DNA from: Dehalococcoidia bacterium
GTDB lineage: Bacteria; Chloroflexota; Dehalococcoidia; Lucifugimonadales; JAGWBF01
Direction: 5' to 3'
Assembly (NCBI GenBank): GCA_021296025.1
Contig: JAGWBF010000036.1
Coordinates: 1-9,835 of the forward strand
DNA: 9,835 nucleotides
This document shows positions 4,442 through 9,835 of the stretch, piece by piece. The translations under genes and the position numbers were made by a program. The notes under the pieces are model-generated. The model was given only the letters and a program-made list of their open reading frames with translations. It was not told where the DNA came from and did no database searches. The stretch's first letter is position 1. The number at the start of each line of letters is the position of its first letter.

Positions 4442-4880
4442 CTAGTACCTGATGAGGGTGCTTAGCTGGGTGGCCACCACCCGTCCGAACTGGTTCGTAT
4501 ACGTTATCTTGAGGACTGTGAAGACCATGAGTCCCAGGCGTCCGCTTCGTTCGCTCATGCTCTCGATACGGGCCACGGTGGTAATCACGTCGCCCGGCCT
4601 GACCGGCTCGAAGTACTCCCAGTCGCTGCCGGCGTCCAGCATACGCTCGAAGGGCATGGGAAAGGGAGGGTCGGGACGGATTACGGGAGCGGAGCGCAGG
4701 AAGGTTGGCGGCACTGCGGCGAGCTTCGGATTCGTCATTCCACATGGGGTTCGGGTCGCCGATGGCCTGGGCGAATCGAATTATAGCCCCCTTCTCCACC
4801 TCCAACACTTGGGGCGGAGATTCGACCCCGATCGCCCGGTTTCGCATCTCCTCGGTAAGGAACGGACCCGTTTCAGCCAT
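4442..4880 (-). pseudogene. N-terminal-type hotdog dehydratase subunit (HadA/FAS1-like), frameshifted
   Basis: Two overlapping minus-strand frames together make one protein. Frame one, from ATG 4880 with AGGAGGT (4888-4894) seven bases upstream, encodes residues 1-56: an N-terminal helix, the strand QVLEVEKGAIIRFAQAIGD, then NPMWNDESEARRS. It then becomes low-complexity and Arg-rich, unlike the family. Frame two, ending at TAG 4442-4444, supplies the rest from PPTFLRS through GSDWEYFEPVRPGDVITT and KITYTNQFGRVVATQ to LIRY. In relatives the stretch between the DE..A region and APPTF contains about six or seven extra residues (typically a Tyr-x-Gly-Gly element) that are missing here. This suggests a small deletion of about 20 nt near 4708-4716, which shifted the frame. 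Without the defect the protein would be about 152 residues, normal for the family. It may be a true pseudogene or an assembly error. The intact MaoC partner follows after 30 bp. Confidence 0.75.
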
Positions 4881-4911
4881 GTGTTAGACCTCCTCGTAGG
4901 TGCTGGATGAG

Positions 4912-4938
4912 TTCATAAACGCCATATGTTAGTGTCAA
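4912..4938 (-). promoter_or_regulatory. Promoter candidate for the dehydratase gene pair
   Basis: On the minus strand a perfect TTGACA (4938-4933) is followed after 15 bases by TATGAA (4917-4912). The spacing is shorter than ideal and the -10 is partial. The site lies about 30 bases upstream of a strong ribosome site and start codon. Confidence 0.45.
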
Positions 4939-4949
4939 TTTATGTAAAC

Positions 4950-4965
4950 GCTCCCTTTGCGGAGC
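4950..4965 (-). terminator. Short hairpin after the helicase gene, weak terminator candidate
   Basis: On the minus strand GCTCC, six loop bases and GGAGC form a 5-bp stem directly after the helicase stop codon, followed by GTTTACATAAATT. The stem is short and the T-tract is broken, so termination here may be leaky and run on into the dehydratase pair. Confidence 0.3.
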
Positions 4966-4966
4966 T

Positions 4967-7183
4967 TCACTCCAGTTTCTCCAGGCGCGCCAACGACTGG
5001 AGAAGGCGCTTAACTCCCGTACCGACAAAGGCAACTGTGACCTCGTTGTCGCCCGCCGATGGGGTGCAGCTCACAACCATTCCTTCCCCAAAGGTAGGGT
5101 GCCGAACTTTGTCCCCCGGGGATAGGCCCGGCAATGCAGGTGCATCCCCGGTTGGCTCAGCCATGGAAGGCTCCCAGCTGCTGCTTTGTACGCCTTCCGA
5201 AATAGTGCGTCGGGGGACAGCGGGCGCCTGGGGCTCCCAGATGCTTGCCGGAACCTCCTGGAGGAAGCGGGACGGCAGGGAAGGGCCATACCCACCGGCA
5301 AACCGGCGCCGGAAGGCCCGGAGCATGTAAAGGCGGTCCTTGGCCCGGGTCATGCCCACGTAGCACAGGCGCCTCTCCTCCTCCAGCTGTCCCGTATCAT
5401 CCAGAGACCGGAAGTGGGGCAGCAATCCCTCCTCCATTCCCACCATGAACACCACAGGAAACTCCAGCCCCTTGGCTTGGTGGAGGGTGATGAGGGTAAG
5501 GGAGTCGGCGCTCTCCTCATAGTTGTCGGCGTCGGCCACCAAGGCCAGGCGCTCCAGCAGCAGGGTCAACCCCTGGGGAGGTTCCTCGTCCTTGAACTCC
5601 TCAGCCGCTCTCCGAAGCTCCATGATGTTCTCCCAACGCTCATCGGGGAGGTCGTAGTGCTCGGTTACGTACTCTCGGTAGCTGGTCCGTTCCAGCACCC
5701 TGTCTATCAGGGCGACCACATCGAGACGGCTGCTTTCCTCGGCTAACTCCTGGACCAGGGCCAGGAAGGCCGTCATCTGGGCGGCGGCCCTGGAAGAGAG
5801 GGACCTGCGGAGAGAGTCATCCTCCTGGGGGTCCCCGTTTAGCGATTCCAGGGCGGCGTACAACGAAGTACCCCGGGAGATTGCCCAGCGGGACAGGTCG
5901 TCCATGGACTTGGTCCCAATGCCCCGGCGGGGCACGTTAATGGCGCGCACCAAGCTCACATCGTCCTGGGGATTGCCAATCAAACGGAGGTAGGCGATAA
6001 GGTCCTTGACCTCTTTACGCTGGTAGAAACGCACTCCACCCACCAGCTTGTAACGCGCCCCATAGCGAAGGCATGCCTCCTCCAAGGCACGGGACTGGGC
6101 GTTCACCCTGTACATGACGGCGCAGTCGCCCAGGCTGGCGCCCTCAATCCTGCCCAGCCTCTCCACTTCGCTGATTACGAACTGGTCCTCTTCCTCTTCG
6201 TCGTGGGTCTCGGGGACCACTACCGGGGGACCCTCTTCCTTGCTGGTCCACAGCTCTTTGTGAATTCGCAGGTTGTTTGCCGAGATCACCTTCTGGGCAG
6301 CCTCGACGATGTTCCCCGTCGAGCGGTAGTTCTCTCCCAGCACTATGCTTCGGGCTTCCGGGAAGTCCTTCTGAAAACCCAGGATGTTGCGGATATCGGC
6401 ATGGCGCCAGCCGTAGATTGACTGGTCGGCATCTCCCACGACGCAAATGTTCCGGTACTGGCCCGCCAGCAGCTTAGCCAGCATGTACTGGGCGACGTTG
6501 GTGTCCTGGAACTCATCGATGAGGATGTGCTGGTAACGACGCTGGTACCTTTCCAGGACGTCCGGGTTCTTGCTAAGGAGCTGCACCGACCTGAGAAGAA
6601 GGTCATCGAAGTCCAAGGCCTGGCTGCGCCTTATCAGCGCATCGTACTTTTCGTAGACCTTAGACACCTGCTCCTCGAAAAACCCCTCGCAATTAGAGGC
6701 GTAGCTGGCCGCATCCAACACCAGACTCTTTGATCGGGAGATGGCGCCCTGGATTGCGCGCACCGGGTACTGCTTGGAATCTATGTTCACTTGGGCCATC
6801 GCCTCTTTCAACAGCTGCACCTGATCGTCATCGTCATAAATGGTGAAGCTGGGGTCTAGGCCGATGTGGGAGCCCTCTCTCCTTAGCAGGCCTGCACAGA
6901 AGGCGTGGAAGGTGCCGACGGAAAGACGGTCTATTCGGGAGCCGACCAAGCGGCTGAGACGCTCTTTCATCTCGCCGGCGGCCCTGTTGGTGAAGGTTAC
7001 CGCCAGGATGCGGTACGGACTGATGTGCCACTTGCGCACGAGATAGGCGATGCGGTGGGTTATTACCCGGGTCTTGCCACTGCCGGGGCCCGCTACTACG
7101 AGAACAGGCCCCTCGATGGATTCTACGGCCTCCCGCTGGGCCGGGTTGAGACCTTCCAGCAGCGGGTCATAGGATGTCATCAT
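4967..7183 (-). CDS. pcrA: ATP-dependent DNA helicase PcrA/UvrD
   Basis: A full-length 738-residue superfamily 1A 3'-5' helicase, used in nucleotide excision repair and replication restart. All motifs are visible in order: Q-like NPAQREAV (13-20), Walker A GPGSGKT (32-38), Ia TFTNRAAGEM (63-72), Walker B DEFQDTN (223-229), III VVGDADQSIYGWR (248-260), IV LGENYRST (282-289), V TLHQAKGLEF (566-575) and VI RRLCYVGMTRAK (604-615). A linker rich in Pro and Ser (about 645-690) leads to a C-terminal Tudor-like module (687-738, with DKVRHPTFGEGMV). In PcrA/UvrD that module contacts RNA polymerase, which favours this identity over Rep. The start could be Met1 or Met2 (7183 or 7180); upstream GGGA sequences are weak ribosome sites. 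It is divergent from acsA. No SOS-box-like site was recognised upstream. Confidence 0.96.
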   Translation of the reverse strand: MMTSYDPLLEGLNPAQREAVESIEGPVLVVAGPGSGKTRVITHRIAYLVRKWHISPYRILAVTFTNRAAGEMKERLSRLVGSRIDRLSVGTFHAFCAGLLRREGSHIGLDPSFTIYDDDDQVQLLKEAMAQVNIDSKQYPVRAIQGAISRSKSLVLDAASYASNCEGFFEEQVSKVYEKYDALIRRSQALDFDDLLLRSVQLLSKNPDVLERYQRRYQHILIDEFQDTNVAQYMLAKLLAGQYRNICVVGDADQSIYGWRHADIRNILGFQKDFPEARSIVLGENYRSTGNIVEAAQKVISANNLRIHKELWTSKEEGPPVVVPETHDEEEEDQFVISEVERLGRIEGASLGDCAVMYRVNAQSRALEEACLRYGARYKLVGGVRFYQRKEVKDLIAYLRLIGNPQDDVSLVRAINVPRRGIGTKSMDDLSRWAISRGTSLYAALESLNGDPQEDDSLRRSLSSRAAAQMTAFLALVQELAEESSRLDVVALIDRVLERTSYREYVTEHYDLPDERWENIMELRRAAEEFKDEEPPQGLTLLLERLALVADADNYEESADSLTLITLHQAKGLEFPVVFMVGMEEGLLPHFRSLDDTGQLEEERRLCYVGMTRAKDRLYMLRAFRRRFAGGYGPSLPSRFLQEVPASIWEPQAPAVPRRTISEGVQSSSWEPSMAEPTGDAPALPGLSPGDKVRHPTFGEGMVVSCTPSAGDNEVTVAFVGTGVKRLLQSLARLEKLE

Positions 7184-7487
7184 TTCCCATCAATCCCACA
7201 ACATCCCCATGATGGACAGGATGGTGAATTCATAGATTCAAGCTGAGCGCCAGCTATAGCGGGGAGCCGGGGAAGGCCTTCCCGGTATTCCCGTCAAGCA
7301 GGGTATCAGTGTAGGAGCGGCCAGGGGTTCCGTCAACACAACATTGCCCCACCCGGCACCGACGGTAAGAGACCATGAAGCCTGGAAGGACGGGGGTTTG
7401 GCACAGCGCTGGTCCACAGCTTCCCGGAGGCAGCTTCCTTTGTGATAAAATTCTCCCGGATATACCGGAACCAGGGAGGAAAGTCCA
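7184..7487. other. Divergent intergenic region between helicase and acetyl-CoA synthetase
   Basis: Non-coding. It holds a perfect 14-bp palindrome GGGAAGGCCTTCCC (7270-7283), a small hairpin AGCTG/CAGCT (7241-7255) and, near the acsA start, -10-like elements TAAAAT (7446-7451) and TATACC (7461-7466) without a convincing -35. Open frames crossing it look like shadows of acsA. Confidence 0.5.
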
Positions 7488-9443
<1,956 letters not shown>

Positions 9444-9491
9444 CATGGGCACTCGGGTTCCAGGAATACTTTTCACGGCGTCGATGGCGCG

Positions 9492-9835
9492 TTGCAGACA
9501 TCCACGGGGGTAGCAACCAACTCGAACTACCGTCGTGCTCTGCGCCGTTTGCTGGGACTGGTTGACCATGAACGCATTGCTTCGGTCCGCTCCGGCTCCC
9601 ACCCCGGCAGGATCCGCTACCATCTCGGGCGAATGCAAAGGCTGCTGGAAGAGCTGGGAAATCCCCACATCGGCATTCCCACCGTCCACATAGCCGGCAC
9701 AAAGGGCAAGGGCAGCACTTCAGCCATGTGCGCCAGCATCCTCACCCGGAGCGGGTACCGGGTGGGCCTCTTCACATCTCCCCACATGCACAGCTTCCGG
9801 GAGCGTATCCAAATTGGCGGAGAACCTGTGTCCGA
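9492..9835 (+). CDS. folC: Folylpolyglutamate/dihydrofolate synthase, N-terminal fragment
   Basis: The gene runs off the right edge, leaving about 114 codons. The visible protein contains NYRRALRRLLGLVDHER (helix typical of FolC N-termini), RYHLGRMQRLLEELGNP, then the ATP-binding loop VHIAGTKGKGSTSAM and the TSPHMHSFRERIQI segment. These are hallmark motifs of Mur-ligase-like FolC enzymes, which add glutamate to folates. The start is uncertain: no ATG lies in frame before the conserved helix. TTG at 9492-9494 is the most plausible in-frame start, but it has no obvious ribosome site, and the frame stays open back to the acsA stop codon. An ATG at 9445, just after acsA, is in another frame and stops after about 22 codons. 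Confidence 0.85.
   Translation, partial: MQTSTGVATNSNYRRALRRLLGLVDHERIASVRSGSHPGRIRYHLGRMQRLLEELGNPHIGIPTVHIAGTKGKGSTSAMCASILTRSGYRVGLFTSPHMHSFRERIQIGGEPVS

Noticed and set aside
4423..4456. CTGATGAG occurs twice (4423-4430 and 4449-4456), resembling a hammerhead ribozyme core
   Set aside because: No GAAA partner segment or flanking helices could be found, and the second copy lies in the end of a coding region.
7439..7466. Promoter or CRP-like half-site (TGTGA) before acsA
   Set aside because: Only one half-site is present and no -35/-10 pair reaches an acceptable match.

Overview
The window is a piece of bacterial chromosome with moderately high G+C genes. It carries housekeeping, metal-homeostasis and acyl-CoA genes, and no phage, transposon, CRISPR or plasmid signature. 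The protein styles (a two-gene hotdog dehydratase, an AcsA with the variant NVSAHRIST motif, a DtxR regulator with a C-terminal SH3/FeoA-like domain) would suit a Chloroflexota bacterium such as a Dehalococcoidia or SAR202 relative. That placement is an impression, not a demonstration. An apparent in-frame selenocysteine codon would mean the genome encodes selenoprotein machinery elsewhere, since none is visible here.

Layout. Positions 1-127 (-) hold the N-terminus of a lipoprotein that resembles an iron(III) ABC transporter binding protein. Positions 409-1098 (+) encode a DtxR-family metal-dependent repressor. The two genes are divergent. Their shared intergenic region has a 24-bp near-perfect palindrome (210-233) with TTAG...CTAA half-sites and a 10-bp inverted repeat, so it is a natural candidate for a metal-responsive operator. 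A tRNA-Thr(CGU) lies on the minus strand at 1122-1193, followed by a strong, probably bidirectional hairpin terminator at 1278-1326. A mostly non-coding stretch with one 68-residue two-helix membrane protein (1701-1907, -) leads to the most interesting locus.

Positions 2229-2591 (-) encode a single-domain rhodanese whose catalytic cysteine codon is UGA. Read conventionally, the gene ends after 78 residues. Read through, it continues in frame for 41 residues with a complete rhodanese active-site loop and C-terminus. A stem-loop 23 nt after the UGA, with G as the first loop base, fits the published geometry of bacterial SECIS elements. I interpret this as a selenocysteine rhodanese (Sec79).

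Next on the plus strand is a two-gene operon with a good sigma-70-like promoter: a Nudix hydrolase (2902-3411) and an overlapping GNAT acetyltransferase that starts at TTG (3402-3959). Convergent to it is a minus-strand pair of hotdog-fold dehydratase genes: an N-terminal-type (HadA/FAS1-like) subunit with an internal frameshift and apparent short deletion (4442-4880), and an intact MaoC-type catalytic subunit (3980-4411). A PcrA/UvrD helicase (4967-7183, -) is divergent from a full-length acetyl-CoA synthetase (7488-9443, +). The 5' part of a folC-like folylpolyglutamate synthase gene runs off the right edge.
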